Shown: positions 1-8,393 of the stretch, one piece after another
Layout: each line of letters starts with the position of its first letter
Position numbering within the stretch: the stretch's first letter is position 1
Source: an uncultured Oscillospiraceae bacterium
GTDB lineage: Bacteria > Bacillota > Clostridia > Oscillospirales > Oscillospiraceae
Reading direction: 5' to 3'
Length of the DNA: 43,838 nucleotides
Assembly: GCA_910585735.1 (NCBI GenBank)
Contig: CAJUEU010000015.1
Span: 1-43,838, forward strand
The notes under the pieces: generated by a model
What the model was told of the DNA's origin: nothing
Seen by the model: the letters and a program-made list of their open reading frames with translations, nothing else
The model's database searches: none
Made by a program: the position numbers and the translations under genes

Positions 1-1
1 G

Positions 2-844
2 GGGCTGGCGGATAAGGCTCTTACGGATGCCGGACTGACCAAGGGGGATATTGATGCTGTGGCGGTGAGCTATGCCCCCGGCCTCATTGGAGCAGTACTG
101 GTTGGGGTAAACTTTGCCAAGTCGGCGGCCATGGCCCTGGGGGTTCCCCTGATCCCGGTCCATCATATCCGGGGCCACATTGCCGCCAACTACATTGCTC
201 ATCCAGATCTGGAGCCTCCCTTTGTGTGTCTGTGTGTTTCGGGGGGTAATACCCTTATTGCCGATGTGCGTAGCTATACCGACATGGAGGTCATGGGTGC
301 CACCCGGGATGACGCGGCAGGGGAGTGCTTTGACAAGGCCGCTCGGGTGCTGGGGATCGGCTATCCCGGCGGCGGTCCTATGGACCGGCTGGCCCTGGGA
401 GGGGATGACAAGGCATATGACCTGCCACGCTCCCATGTGGAGGGACACCCCCTGGATATGTCCTTCTCAGGGCTGAAAACGGCAGTCTTGAATCTGCTTC
501 ACAATGCCCAGCAGAAGGGGGAGGCACTCAACGGCCCCGACCTGGCCGCCTCCTTCCAGGCCGCGGTGAGCGACATTCTGGTGCCCAGGGCCATGGCGGC
601 GGTGCAGGAAAAGGGGTACCGCAAGCTGGCCGTGGCCGGTGGCGTTGGGGCCAATTCCCGTATTCGTACCGACCTGGAGAAGGCCTGTGAGAAAGCTGGA
701 ATCAAGCTTTATCTCCCCCCATTGGCTCTTTGTGGGGACAACGGGGCTATGGTGGGGAGTCAAGGCTACTACGAGTACCTGGCGGGCCATATCGCTCAAA
801 GCGACTTGAATGCCTACGCTACCCGGGATCTGGGGTTGGGGTAG
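2..844 (+). CDS. tsaD: tRNA N6-adenosine threonylcarbamoyltransferase TsaD (5' end outside window)
   Basis: Transfers the threonylcarbamoyl group from threonylcarbamoyl-AMP to A37 of ANN-decoding tRNAs, acting with TsaB and TsaE in the cytoplasm. The frame is open from base 2, so the N-terminus lies upstream; 280 residues are visible against a usual length of about 340. The Fe-binding HHIRGHIAAN motif, the ASKHA nucleotide-binding SGGNT motif, GGGPMDRLA and the C-terminal GGVGANSRIR and CGDNGAMV blocks are all present. The GTG at 59 is internal, because conserved residues continue upstream of it. It ends just before a hairpin terminator facing a convergent gene. Identification is secure from the motifs; only the start is missing. 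Confidence 0.97.
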   Translation, partial: GLADKALTDAGLTKGDIDAVAVSYAPGLIGAVLVGVNFAKSAAMALGVPLIPVHHIRGHIAANYIAHPDLEPPFVCLCVSGGNTLIADVRSYTDMEVMGATRDDAAGECFDKAARVLGIGYPGGGPMDRLALGGDDKAYDLPRSHVEGHPLDMSFSGLKTAVLNLLHNAQQKGEALNGPDLAASFQAAVSDILVPRAMAAVQEKGYRKLAVAGGVGANSRIRTDLEKACEKAGIKLYLPPLALCGDNGAMVGSQGYYEYLAGHIAQSDLNAYATRDLGLG

Positions 845-870
845 GAGAGCGGAAAATCGGAAAGAATAAG

Positions 871-901
871 AAAGGACCCAGCCTACTGGCCGGGTCCTTT
901 T
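871..901 (+). terminator. Rho-independent terminator after tsaD
   Basis: AAAGGACCC pairs with GGGTCCTTT around a short loop, followed by a T-rich end. The 5' A-run gives a U-run on the opposite strand, so it probably also stops the convergent gene at 921-2324. Confidence 0.8.
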
Positions 902-920
902 GACGTGTATGGATGGAAAA

Positions 921-2324
921 TTACTGGTTCTCTCCGCCCAGGTAACGGAAGAAAGCAGCGTTGCACCAAAGATCCTTGACCTCAGTGACGATCTGGTCGG
1001 CGCCCTCAGCGGCGTTGGCGTTGAACTCGGCGGCCACCTCATTCACCACGGTGGTGACACTCTCCACATTGTCGGGGAGGCTGAAGGGGTGGAGGGAGTA
1101 CTTGCCGCAGGTGATGACGTTGTCGTAAATGTGGACAAAGTCCTCAACCTCAACATAGGAGTTGTAGCAGGGAGTGATCCAGGCGCCTTTGATAGGAGTG
1201 ACAGGATTGTTCTCAATGGTGCGGGAAACATAGTTCACAGTCTGGGCATGGAAAGCATCCTTGTCCTCCACAGAGTTGAACTCAAAGCGAAGGTTATACT
1301 CCATACCGGCATTCAGATGACCATCCCACAGATAGATGGAAACCTTGGGCTCCAGAGCAACCTTGGCGTCAATGCCCAAGCTTTTCATAATGGTCACCAG
1401 CTGAACAGCGTGGTCGATGTCACTGTGGCTGTACTGGACAGTGTACTTGTTCAGGAACTTGGCGTCGTAATCGCTGGAGCAGAGGCCAAAGCCGGTGGTA
1501 GCCTTACGGTCTACGATGGTTTCACCCAGCTTCCAGAGGTTGGCGATGGACTCATTGTTCAAATCGTGGAAGTCATAGAAAGCGCCGAAAGCTGCCGTCA
1601 GCTTTGCGGAAATATCAGTGTCACTGATATTTCCAAGATAGTTTCGACCCATGCCGGCAAAGTTGACGGCGTTCATCAGCAGCTGGGTGGCGGTCTCTCC
1701 GTCCAGTTCAGCGGCATAGTCCCAGGTGCCAGAAGCAACGGCAGCATCCAGAGCGGCGGCCACAGCGGCAGCGTCGGCCTCAGAAACGCCCTTCACACCA
1801 TTAGTAGAAGCGGTGGCGATCTCGGCGGTGTAAGCGGCGGCTACGGCCTTCAAACCACAGTTCTCCACGGTGGCCTTCACGGCGTCGACCAGGGTGGTGC
1901 CGGTCATGGCCACGGCGTCCTCGCCAAAGATGGAGGTAAGGGCGGCGGTATAGGTTTCGGCCGAGACAGTGCCGGTCATGGCCTCGATCTCAAAATACTC
2001 GGTGAGATATTCGGCGGCCTTGGGATCCGCTTTCAGAGTGTCGATGTAAACGTTATAGGTGGCTTCGTCCCAGCTGATCTCAGCACCCAGAGCATCGGAG
2101 ATGGCACGGGCGGGGAGGTAGGTGGAGTTGTCCACGATGAAGGGCTCGGCAGGCTCGCCAGCGGCGTTCTTGGGCTCTACCTTGGCGCCATCCACATAGA
2201 CGGTGACGCCCCGGAAAAGCTCAGACAGAGTAGAGTTGCCATCGGCCAGGGCCGGAATGGCAATGGCGGCTGTGAGGCACACAGCCAGCACGGTGCTGAG
2301 GACACGGGAGAACTTTTTCTTCAT
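921..2324 (-). CDS. Secreted stalk-domain (copper amine oxidase N-terminal-like) protein
   Basis: Exported protein of 467 residues and unknown function. The chosen ATG is 8 bases after a GAAAGGAG ribosome binding site and opens a clear signal peptide (MKKK, hydrophobic core, AIPALA cleavage site). The first 100 residues after it (VYVDGAKVEP, then STYLPARAISDALGAEISWD) match the copper amine oxidase N-terminal-like / stalk domain used by many Firmicute surface proteins. A long alanine-rich middle follows, then a C-terminal part I do not recognise (around DHAVQLVTIMKSLGID). It lies 70 bases downstream of the ABC permease at 2395-3378 on the same strand with only a weak 5-bp hairpin between, so co-transcription with the transporter is possible. 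An upstream in-frame ATG at 2372 is rejected because it has no ribosome binding site and would bury the signal peptide. Confidence 0.8.
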   Translation of the reverse strand: MKKKFSRVLSTVLAVCLTAAIAIPALADGNSTLSELFRGVTVYVDGAKVEPKNAAGEPAEPFIVDNSTYLPARAISDALGAEISWDEATYNVYIDTLKADPKAAEYLTEYFEIEAMTGTVSAETYTAALTSIFGEDAVAMTGTTLVDAVKATVENCGLKAVAAAYTAEIATASTNGVKGVSEADAAAVAAALDAAVASGTWDYAAELDGETATQLLMNAVNFAGMGRNYLGNISDTDISAKLTAAFGAFYDFHDLNNESIANLWKLGETIVDRKATTGFGLCSSDYDAKFLNKYTVQYSHSDIDHAVQLVTIMKSLGIDAKVALEPKVSIYLWDGHLNAGMEYNLRFEFNSVEDKDAFHAQTVNYVSRTIENNPVTPIKGAWITPCYNSYVEVEDFVHIYDNVITCGKYSLHPFSLPDNVESVTTVVNEVAAEFNANAAEGADQIVTEVKDLWCNAAFFRYLGGENQ

Positions 2325-2394
2325 GTTTTGTACTCCTTTCAGAATAGAGAAATATTTATCGCTGCCGCCCACGGCGGAAAACGAACGGGGGAGG

Positions 2395-3378
2395 TTACCG
2401 CTTGCCCTTGTCGTAAATCTCTCCCAAAGCCCGGGGAGCCCGGTTGCTCTTAGAGAAAAATACCAGAAGCAGAAGGGTGACCACGTAAGGGAGGATCATA
2501 AAGAGATCCTTAAAGGCTACGGGCATGTCATAGATAAGGGGCAGATTGTATCCGGCCGCCCGGGCAAAGCCAAAGATAAGGCAGGAGCCCAGGGTGGGGA
2601 GGATCTGCCAGTTGCCGAAGATGAGGGCGGCAATGGCCAGATAGCCATATCCCATGTAAATGGAGGGAGAGAACTGGACCGAGAGGGAATAGGCGAAGCA
2701 GATGCCGCCCAGACCGCTGAGTCCTCCCGAGAGCATAACGGCCAGGAAGCGGACCCGTCCCACATCCACACCTGCGGCATCCACTGCGTGGGGGTTGTCA
2801 CCACAAGCCCGAAGGTGCATGCCAAAGGGCGTTTTGTAAAGCACGTACCAGGCCGACAAAGCCACCACAATGATAATGACCTCAAAGGGATAGACATTGG
2901 TGAAAAAGGCGCCCAGAATGGGGATCTGGGAAAGGAGAGGTACCGAGAACCGGGCCGAGGGAATGAGCTTGAACTGACTGGAGGCGGCGCCGAAGATGCT
3001 CTCGTTGAGCTGGCTGGTGAGGAACCCGGTGAGGGCGGTGGCTAAAATATTGATGACCACGCCGGAGATCACCTGGTTGGCCTTAAACTTGACACACAGT
3101 ACCGAGTGGATGGTGGCAAAAAGCATGCCGCCCAAAAAAGCGAAGAGAAGAGCGATGTACATGGGCATTTGGCTGTCCGGGGCAAAGAACATAAACTTCT
3201 TGACTACCAGCACAGCCGCAAAAGCGCCCATAAAAGCACCAAAGCCCTGGAGGCCTTCGACGGCCAGGTTGGTGACGCCGCTGCGCTCCGAATAGATGCC
3301 CCCAATGGCCATGATAAAGAGAGGGAGGGCAAAGGGCAGGGTCTCAACGATCAGGGTGTGAAGAGTATCCATCATCAT
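2395..3378 (-). CDS. ABC transporter permease, nucleoside (BMP) type, second subunit
   Basis: Integral membrane permease of 327 residues, BPD_transp_2 family, equivalent to NupQ/YufQ of Bacillus subtilis. It has 8 to 10 hydrophobic segments, the family signature GIYSERSGVTNLAVEG near the N-terminus, and the EAA-like coupling loop around HLRACGDNPHAVDAAGVDV. Its start codon overlaps the stop of the preceding permease by 4 bases (ATGA), which indicates translational coupling. Together with the ATPase and lipoprotein upstream it forms a complete importer whose characterised relatives take up purine nucleosides. Substrate is inferred from family and gene order only. Confidence 0.92.
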   Translation of the reverse strand: MMMDTLHTLIVETLPFALPLFIMAIGGIYSERSGVTNLAVEGLQGFGAFMGAFAAVLVVKKFMFFAPDSQMPMYIALLFAFLGGMLFATIHSVLCVKFKANQVISGVVINILATALTGFLTSQLNESIFGAASSQFKLIPSARFSVPLLSQIPILGAFFTNVYPFEVIIIVVALSAWYVLYKTPFGMHLRACGDNPHAVDAAGVDVGRVRFLAVMLSGGLSGLGGICFAYSLSVQFSPSIYMGYGYLAIAALIFGNWQILPTLGSCLIFGFARAAGYNLPLIYDMPVAFKDLFMILPYVVTLLLLVFFSKSNRAPRALGEIYDKGKR

Positions 3379-4547
3379 ACCCGCTCCTCCTCCTTTCCAG
3401 ATTGGGTGACGCCGGCGGATTCCAGCGCCTTCTGCCGGCTGCGCTCAATGAGATAGCTGAAATAAGCGCCGCAGGCCGAGAACAGAAGAATGAGGCCTTT
3501 GATAAGGGCGCCGATCTCCTGACGTACTCCCACGGAGGAGCTCATGTAGGTGCTCCCCTTGTCGATGACCGAGATAAAGAAGGAGGAGAGCAGAATACCC
3601 AAGGGGGTGGAATTGCCAAGAACGCATACGGCAATGGCGTCAAAGCCGGTGGAAATGAGGGTATCGGGCTGAATGGAACCAACGTAGCCCAAAAAGTAGG
3701 TAGCTCCCGCCAGTCCGGCCAGAGCTCCTGAGATGGCCATGGAGGCCACCAGGTTCCGCCCTACGTTGATGCCGGCGTATTTGGCGGCCTTGGGGTTGGC
3801 GCCGATAGCCCGGAACTCAAAGCCAAGCCTCATCTTGTCGAAGAGGAAGCGGATAAGAAAGACGGCAGCCAGCGCCAGGATGATACCCAGCGGAATGTCG
3901 ATCTTCAGACCGAAGATCTCAGTGTCCATCAGAGAAAGCCGGGCGTTGGGGTTGATGGGCATGGACTGCCGGGTCTTAGGGTCGGAGATACCCGGGAGCT
4001 TAACACAGAAGCTGACCCAGTACCGAATGATGTAGTTGAGCATAATGGAGGAGACGACCTCACTGATGTTCCACTTATACTTGAGGAAACCGATGAGGGA
4101 GGCCACCAGAGCGCCGGTGACGGCGCAGATAATAAGAACCAGAGGCTTGGCCACTGCAGCGGGAAGCCCGGAGTAGCCGACGGTAAGGGTGGCAGCCAGT
4201 CCGGCGAGAAGCATCTGTCCTGAAACACCGATGTTGAAGAGGCCGGAGCGCATGGCCACCGCCACCGCAAGAGAGGCAAAAAGCATAGGAGTCCAGGCAT
4301 TGACGAAGCTCATAAAGTCAGTGAACATATTCTTATGGGCGGCGTAATTGGCCTTGGGGACGAGGCCGGAACCCCGCAGGAAACTGACATAGCCGGTAAG
4401 GGGATTTTTACCCAACAAAAGGAAGACAATGGCGCCGGCCAAAAGGCTCAGCAGGATGGCCAACAGGGGAATGGTGATCTTCTGACGTTTTTCATCGCCC
4501 ATGAGGCTGCGGAATACCGGGCCGATGCTGCCGCTTTTTTGTTTCAT
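3375..4547 (-). CDS. ABC transporter permease, nucleoside (BMP) type, first subunit
   Basis: Membrane permease of 390 residues, BPD_transp_2 family, resembling NupP/YufP. It shows a cytoplasmic N-terminus, a hydrophobic segment around residues 25-45, FNIGVSGQMLLAG in the pore-forming region, and the coupling loop FRAIGANPKAAKYAGINVGR. Start and stop overlap the neighbouring transporter genes by 4 bases on each side, so ATPase, this subunit and the second permease are translated as one coupled unit. It probably heterodimerises with the 2395-3378 product. Confidence 0.92.
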   Translation of the reverse strand: MKQKSGSIGPVFRSLMGDEKRQKITIPLLAILLSLLAGAIVFLLLGKNPLTGYVSFLRGSGLVPKANYAAHKNMFTDFMSFVNAWTPMLFASLAVAVAMRSGLFNIGVSGQMLLAGLAATLTVGYSGLPAAVAKPLVLIICAVTGALVASLIGFLKYKWNISEVVSSIMLNYIIRYWVSFCVKLPGISDPKTRQSMPINPNARLSLMDTEIFGLKIDIPLGIILALAAVFLIRFLFDKMRLGFEFRAIGANPKAAKYAGINVGRNLVASMAISGALAGLAGATYFLGYVGSIQPDTLISTGFDAIAVCVLGNSTPLGILLSSFFISVIDKGSTYMSSSVGVRQEIGALIKGLILLFSACGAYFSYLIERSRQKALESAGVTQSGKEEERV

Positions 4548-6112
4548 GCCTGCTTCACCCCCATCATGAATTGTCCCACCTCGTTGGTGGTCAGGGTCTC
4601 AGCAGGGGCAATCTTCTGCATCTCTCCAGAGAAGATCACCCCAATGGTGTCGGCCAGCCCCATAATCTCATCCAGCTCCAGAGAGATCAGAAGAATAGCA
4701 CGGCCCTTATCCCGCTCCGCCAGAATCTGACGGTGGATGTTCTCAATAGCGCCGATGTCCAGACCCCGGGTGGGTTGGACAAAGATCATTAGCTTGGAGC
4801 TCAGCTCGATCTCCCGGGCAATGATAGCCTTCTGCTGATTGCCGCCAGACATAGACCGGGTGATGGTATGGATGCCCTGGCCGGAACGCACGTCATATTC
4901 CTGAATGAGCTTCTCACCGTAGGAATCAAAGGCTGCATGGTTCAGAATTCCCTTCTCGCAGAAAGGGGGTTTGTAGTAATTCTTCAGGGCCAGATTGTCG
5001 GCTAAGGTGAAGTCTAGCACCAGGCCCACAGCCTGACGATCCTCAGGGATGTAGGAGAGCCCAGCTTCTTCGCCGGAGCGGTAGGCGGAAATGCCCAGGT
5101 CGCTGCGCTCCCGGATGGAGGAGCGAGTGATGTCGGCTCCGTCCAGGGTGATAGAGCCCTCTGCGGCAGGAAGAAGGCCGGTGACTGCGTCGGCGATCTC
5201 GGTCTGCCCATTGCCCGAGACTCCGGCAATGGCAAAGATCTCCCCAGCCCGAATGGAAAAGGAAATATCCTTTACAACAGGGAAGCCGTCAGAATTCTTG
5301 ACGGTCAGGTGCTCCACCTTCAGCACCTCGGGACCAAAATGGGCGGGGGATTTCTCCACTACGAAATCCACTTCCCGGCCCACCATCAGGTTGGCCATGG
5401 TCTGGGTGGATGTGGCTGCGACATCCAGCACATCAATAAGCTTGCCGCGGTTCAAGATGGCGCAACGGTCAGCCACTTGCTTGATTTCCTCCAGCTTATG
5501 GGTAATGAGAATGATGGTTTTGCCCTGGTCCCGAAGCCCCCGGATGATCTGGAGCAGGAAGTCTATCTCCTGGGGGGTGAGGACGGCGGTAGGCTCGTCA
5601 AAGATAAGGATCTCAGCCTTCCGGTAGAGCATTTTCAGGATCTCCACCCGCTGCTGGGTGGATACGTTAACATTTTCAATTTTGGCGGTAGGGTCTACCT
5701 CCAGGCCATACTGTTTGGAGAGAGCGGCCACCTTTTCATTGGTACCCTTGATGTCCACCACAGGAAAAAGGCCCGCCATCTTTTTGGGCTCGATGCCTAA
5801 AATAATGTTTTCGGCAATGGTGTAGTTGCTTACCAGCTTAAAGTGCTGGTGGACCATACCGATGTTCAGACGGGTGGCATGATTGGGAGAAGAGATAACC
5901 TCCTTTCTGCCGCGGACCCAAATCTCGCCCTCGTCCGGCTCGTACATGCCGAAGAGCATGCTCATCAGGGTGGATTTTCCGGCGCCGTTTTCTCCCAGCA
6001 GGGCAAAGATCTCACCTTTTTTTATGCCCAATGAAATATCATCATTGGCCACAATGCCGGGGAAACGCTTAGTAATGTGCCGCATTTCCACGATGTATTC
6101 GGGGTTTGCCAT
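4544..6112 (-). CDS. ABC transporter ATP-binding protein, double nucleotide-binding-domain (nucleoside/sugar type)
   Basis: Cytoplasmic ATPase of 522 residues with two fused ABC domains, as in NupO, RbsA and MglA. The first domain has Walker A GENGAGKST, Q-loop VHQHFKL and Walker B ILIFDEPTAVLT. Its signature region reads VNVSTQQRVEI rather than LSGGQ. The second has the degenerate Walker A GVSGNGQTE, signature SGGNQQKAI and a Walker B region LMIFVQPTRGLD in which the usual glutamate is replaced; such asymmetry is typical of this class. The ATG at 6112 is chosen over the one at 6130 because GGAGGT lies 6 bases before it. It couples both permeases to ATP hydrolysis. The gene is separated from the lipoprotein gene by a stable hairpin. 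Confidence 0.93.
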   Translation of the reverse strand: MANPEYIVEMRHITKRFPGIVANDDISLGIKKGEIFALLGENGAGKSTLMSMLFGMYEPDEGEIWVRGRKEVISSPNHATRLNIGMVHQHFKLVSNYTIAENIILGIEPKKMAGLFPVVDIKGTNEKVAALSKQYGLEVDPTAKIENVNVSTQQRVEILKMLYRKAEILIFDEPTAVLTPQEIDFLLQIIRGLRDQGKTIILITHKLEEIKQVADRCAILNRGKLIDVLDVAATSTQTMANLMVGREVDFVVEKSPAHFGPEVLKVEHLTVKNSDGFPVVKDISFSIRAGEIFAIAGVSGNGQTEIADAVTGLLPAAEGSITLDGADITRSSIRERSDLGISAYRSGEEAGLSYIPEDRQAVGLVLDFTLADNLALKNYYKPPFCEKGILNHAAFDSYGEKLIQEYDVRSGQGIHTITRSMSGGNQQKAIIAREIELSSKLMIFVQPTRGLDIGAIENIHRQILAERDKGRAILLISLELDEIMGLADTIGVIFSGEMQKIAPAETLTTNEVGQFMMGVKQA

Positions 6113-6245
6113 AGCTTGACCTCCATTCATGTTTGCGGCTTCCGCGCGGTCGGCACGGAAGGGGAGTACCGCATTGAATTATTCAAAGAGCTCAGAAAGG
6201 CGCCGGAGTCCGGCGGCCTTCTCAAATCTTCGAAGAAACAAAGAA

Positions 6246-6289
6246 GGGGCGCTCCGCAGGTAGTAAATTCGCTACAAACGGAGCGCCCC
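6246..6289 (-). terminator. Stem-loop between lipoprotein and ATPase genes (attenuator or mRNA-stabilising hairpin)
   Basis: An 11-bp perfect stem (GGGGCGCTCCG with CGGAGCGCCCC) and a 22-base loop lie 25 bases after the stop of the BMP lipoprotein gene. On the minus strand it is followed by TTCTTTGTTTCTTCG, a mediocre U-rich tail. It most likely lets some transcripts end here, so binding protein is made in excess of the membrane complex. The rest of the gap holds only a smaller palindrome at 6201-6215. Confidence 0.6.
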
Positions 6290-6313
6290 AGGCAAGACGT
6301 GCCTTACGGGAGC

Positions 6314-7429
6314 TTACTTAAAGGAATCGGGGTCCACGCCGTTGAAGTTGGCGGCGGGTACGATGGTGCCGTCCTTCACCAGGGGGTAAGCCTCCTCCAG
6401 AGCCTTCAGAGTGGCCTCGGAAAGCTGATGACGGCCCTCGGCGGAAACATAGCCGGTGGAGTCGGTGTCAGCGTGCAGAACGATGTTCTGGCCCTTGAAG
6501 GTGCCGTCTACGATGGCGTTGAGTTGACGCTCCACGTTGATGGCCATGTTCTTCAGAACAGAGGTCAGAATGATGCTCTCGTTTCCGTCGTACTGGTCCA
6601 CGTCGCAGCCGATGACCTTCACGTTACCAGCCTCCTTGGCGGCGGCGAAGACGCCGTTGCCCGAGTCGCCAGCGGCCACGAAGATGATGTCGCAGCCTTC
6701 TTTGATAAGGGCGTTACCCAGAGCCTTGCCGGCCTCCAGGTCGCCGAAGTTGCCGGTGTAGTTGCCGCCTACCAGGGTGCCGGTCACGTCGGTGCCGGCG
6801 TAAGAGGCCAACTCTACCATCTCAGCGGTAGCGCCCAGGTTCTTGACAGCGTAGTTCACGCCGGACTCAAAGCCGAACTGATAGTTTACGTTGGAGGGGA
6901 AGGCCTGGCCGTTGACTACGGCCACCTTGCCGGTCTGGGTCTCCAGAGCGGCGGCAATGCCGGCGAAGAAGCCGGACTCCTGCTCAGCGAACTGCATGGC
7001 GTAGACGTTCTCCAGCTCTACCTCGTTGCCGTCAGCGTCGGCGGGGAAGGAGTCCACCAGGATGAACTTCTTGTCGGGGTTGTCCTTGGCCAGGGTGCCA
7101 ATGCCGCCGAACTGGAAGCCGGTGCACACCAGAACGTCGTAGTCGCCCACGATCTCGGTAGCCTTCTGAACGGCGGCAGAGGAGTCGCCGCTGGTCTCCT
7201 GAACGGGAGTCACGGTGTCAATGTCGCCGCGGCTGGCAATGAAGTTCAGGACGCCGTTGTAGTTGTCCTCATTGAAGGAGCCGTCATCCACCGTGTTGGG
7301 GCTGGTGCAGATGGCGATCTTCAGGCCGGTCTTCTGCTCGCCGCCCTCGTCCTTTTTGCCGCAGGACGCCAGGGTGAAGAGCATGGCCAGGGACAGGAAC
7401 AGTGCGAGAAGTTTCTTGCTCGTTTTCAT
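6314..7429 (-). CDS. BMP family ABC transporter substrate-binding lipoprotein
   Basis: Extracytoplasmic binding protein of 371 residues for the nucleoside-type ABC importer encoded downstream. The ATG at 7429 follows AAGGAGG and opens a type II signal peptide with lipobox LASC (Cys23), so the mature protein is anchored to the membrane by lipid. The BMP fold is recognisable from DDGSFNEDNYNGVL, the VLVCTGFQFGG segment, EQESGFFAGIAAALE and GKVAVVNGQAFPSN. Characterised relatives (PnrA/TmpC, NupN, Med) bind purine nucleosides. It is the first gene of the operon lipoprotein, ATPase, permease, permease, with a sigma-A-like promoter and a palindrome just upstream. Confidence 0.94.
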   Translation of the reverse strand: MKTSKKLLALFLSLAMLFTLASCGKKDEGGEQKTGLKIAICTSPNTVDDGSFNEDNYNGVLNFIASRGDIDTVTPVQETSGDSSAAVQKATEIVGDYDVLVCTGFQFGGIGTLAKDNPDKKFILVDSFPADADGNEVELENVYAMQFAEQESGFFAGIAAALETQTGKVAVVNGQAFPSNVNYQFGFESGVNYAVKNLGATAEMVELASYAGTDVTGTLVGGNYTGNFGDLEAGKALGNALIKEGCDIIFVAAGDSGNGVFAAAKEAGNVKVIGCDVDQYDGNESIILTSVLKNMAINVERQLNAIVDGTFKGQNIVLHADTDSTGYVSAEGRHQLSEATLKALEEAYPLVKDGTIVPAANFNGVDPDSFK

Positions 7430-7472
7430 TTCAAGTTCCTCCTTAAATGATTTGGGACCCTTTGTGTATTTT

Positions 7473-7485
7473 GTGGAAATTCCAC
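7473..7485. promoter_or_regulatory. Palindrome GTGGAAATTCCAC, candidate operator
   Basis: A perfect 6-bp inverted repeat around a central A sits about 10 bases beyond the -10 box of the transporter promoter, near the expected transcription start. That is where a repressor would block initiation. The regulator is unknown. Confidence 0.4.
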
Positions 7486-7494
7486 GACAAGTAT

Positions 7495-7522
7495 ATAATA
7501 CCATGTTTCCGCAAAATGGCAA
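7495..7522 (-). promoter_or_regulatory. Predicted sigma-A promoter of the nucleoside ABC operon
   Basis: TTGCCA (7522-7517), a 16-base spacer and TATTAT (7500-7495) lie about 65 bases upstream of the lipoprotein start. Confidence 0.6.
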
Positions 7523-7623
7523 GGATGAATTTTGACAAAATATGAAAAAGTTAGAGAAGATTTTTCCATCTATTTTAGCAGGAAACTGGGTTTACGGCGG
7601 TTTATACCAGAAGAAAGGCTGGA

Positions 7624-8373
7624 TCAGCAATTGAGATAGCCGCCGTCCACCACCAGAAGGTGGCCGTTCACATAGTCCGAGGCCGAAGAGGCCAGGAATA
7701 CCGCCGGGCCCATAAGATCCTCGGGCTGGCCCCAACGGCCCGCGGGGATCTGGGCGTCAATGGCGGCTACGGCGTTTTTCTTGGTTCGGAGGGTGGCGGT
7801 GTTGTCGGTAACCATATACCCCGGGGCGATGGCGTTCACGTTGATGTGGTACTTGGCCCATTCATTGGCCCAGGCCCGGGTCAGGCCGAGGACGGCGTGT
7901 TTGCTGGCGACATAAGCCGCGTCTCCGCCGCCTCCCCGGCAGGACTGGACTGAACACACGTTGATAATTTTGCCGCCTCCTAAATCAATCATTTGCCGGG
8001 CAATGTCCCGGGTGAGGAGGAAAAGAGAACGTAAGTTTACCTCCATCACAGCGTCAAAGTCCTCCATGGTATGGTCCTGGGCGGCAGAGAGCCGGATGAT
8101 CCCGGCGTTGTTCACTAAAATATCTACCCGGCCAAAGGCGGCGATGCACTGTTGAGCAAGTTGCCCGGCGTCGTCACTGTTGCCAAGGTCCCAGGTGATC
8201 TCGGCGGTTTTCCGGCCCAGGGCCTCGATCTCAGCCTTGGTGGATCCCATGCCGTGGTAGCCTACTCCCACGATGTCGGCTCCGGCTTGGGCGAGAGCGA
8301 TGGCCATGGCACGGCCCAGGCCCCGGCTCACCCCAGTGACCACTGCCACCTTGCCGCAGAGAGAGAAGTCCAT
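7624..8373 (-). CDS. SDR-family dehydrogenase, KduD/2-deoxy-D-gluconate 3-dehydrogenase-like
   Basis: Cytoplasmic NAD(P)-dependent oxidoreductase of 249 residues, a normal length for classical short-chain dehydrogenases. It has the cofactor loop TGVSRGLG, NNAG, the catalytic serine in CSVQS, YVASK and the PGYMVTDNT segment. The overall pattern (MDFSLCGKVAVVTGVSRGLGRAM and the C-terminal VNGHLLVVDGGYLNC) is closest to KduD, which interconverts 2,5-diketo-3-deoxygluconate and 2-keto-3-deoxygluconate. The start is set by AAAGGAGG seven bases upstream of ATG; a long in-frame extension to 8664 only overlaps the cupin gene. It is the third gene of a cassette after a class II aldolase and a cupin, so it probably acts in sugar-acid catabolism. 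Substrate is uncertain. Confidence 0.85.
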   Translation of the reverse strand: MDFSLCGKVAVVTGVSRGLGRAMAIALAQAGADIVGVGYHGMGSTKAEIEALGRKTAEITWDLGNSDDAGQLAQQCIAAFGRVDILVNNAGIIRLSAAQDHTMEDFDAVMEVNLRSLFLLTRDIARQMIDLGGGKIINVCSVQSCRGGGGDAAYVASKHAVLGLTRAWANEWAKYHINVNAIAPGYMVTDNTATLRTKKNAVAAIDAQIPAGRWGQPEDLMGPAVFLASSASDYVNGHLLVVDGGYLNC

Positions 8374-8393
8374 AAAATACCTCCTTTGATAAA

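Noticed and set aside
2340..2394. Terminator between the transporter permease and the stalk-domain gene
   Set aside because: Only a 5-bp CCGCC/GGCGG hairpin with no U-run; too weak to call.
900..2453. 517-codon frame antisense to the stalk-domain gene
   Set aside because: Opposite a gene with signal peptide and ribosome binding site; low-complexity Gly/Val/His composition; shadow frame.
6077..7450. 457-codon frame antisense to the BMP lipoprotein gene
   Set aside because: Shadow of a highly codon-biased gene; no recognisable domain.
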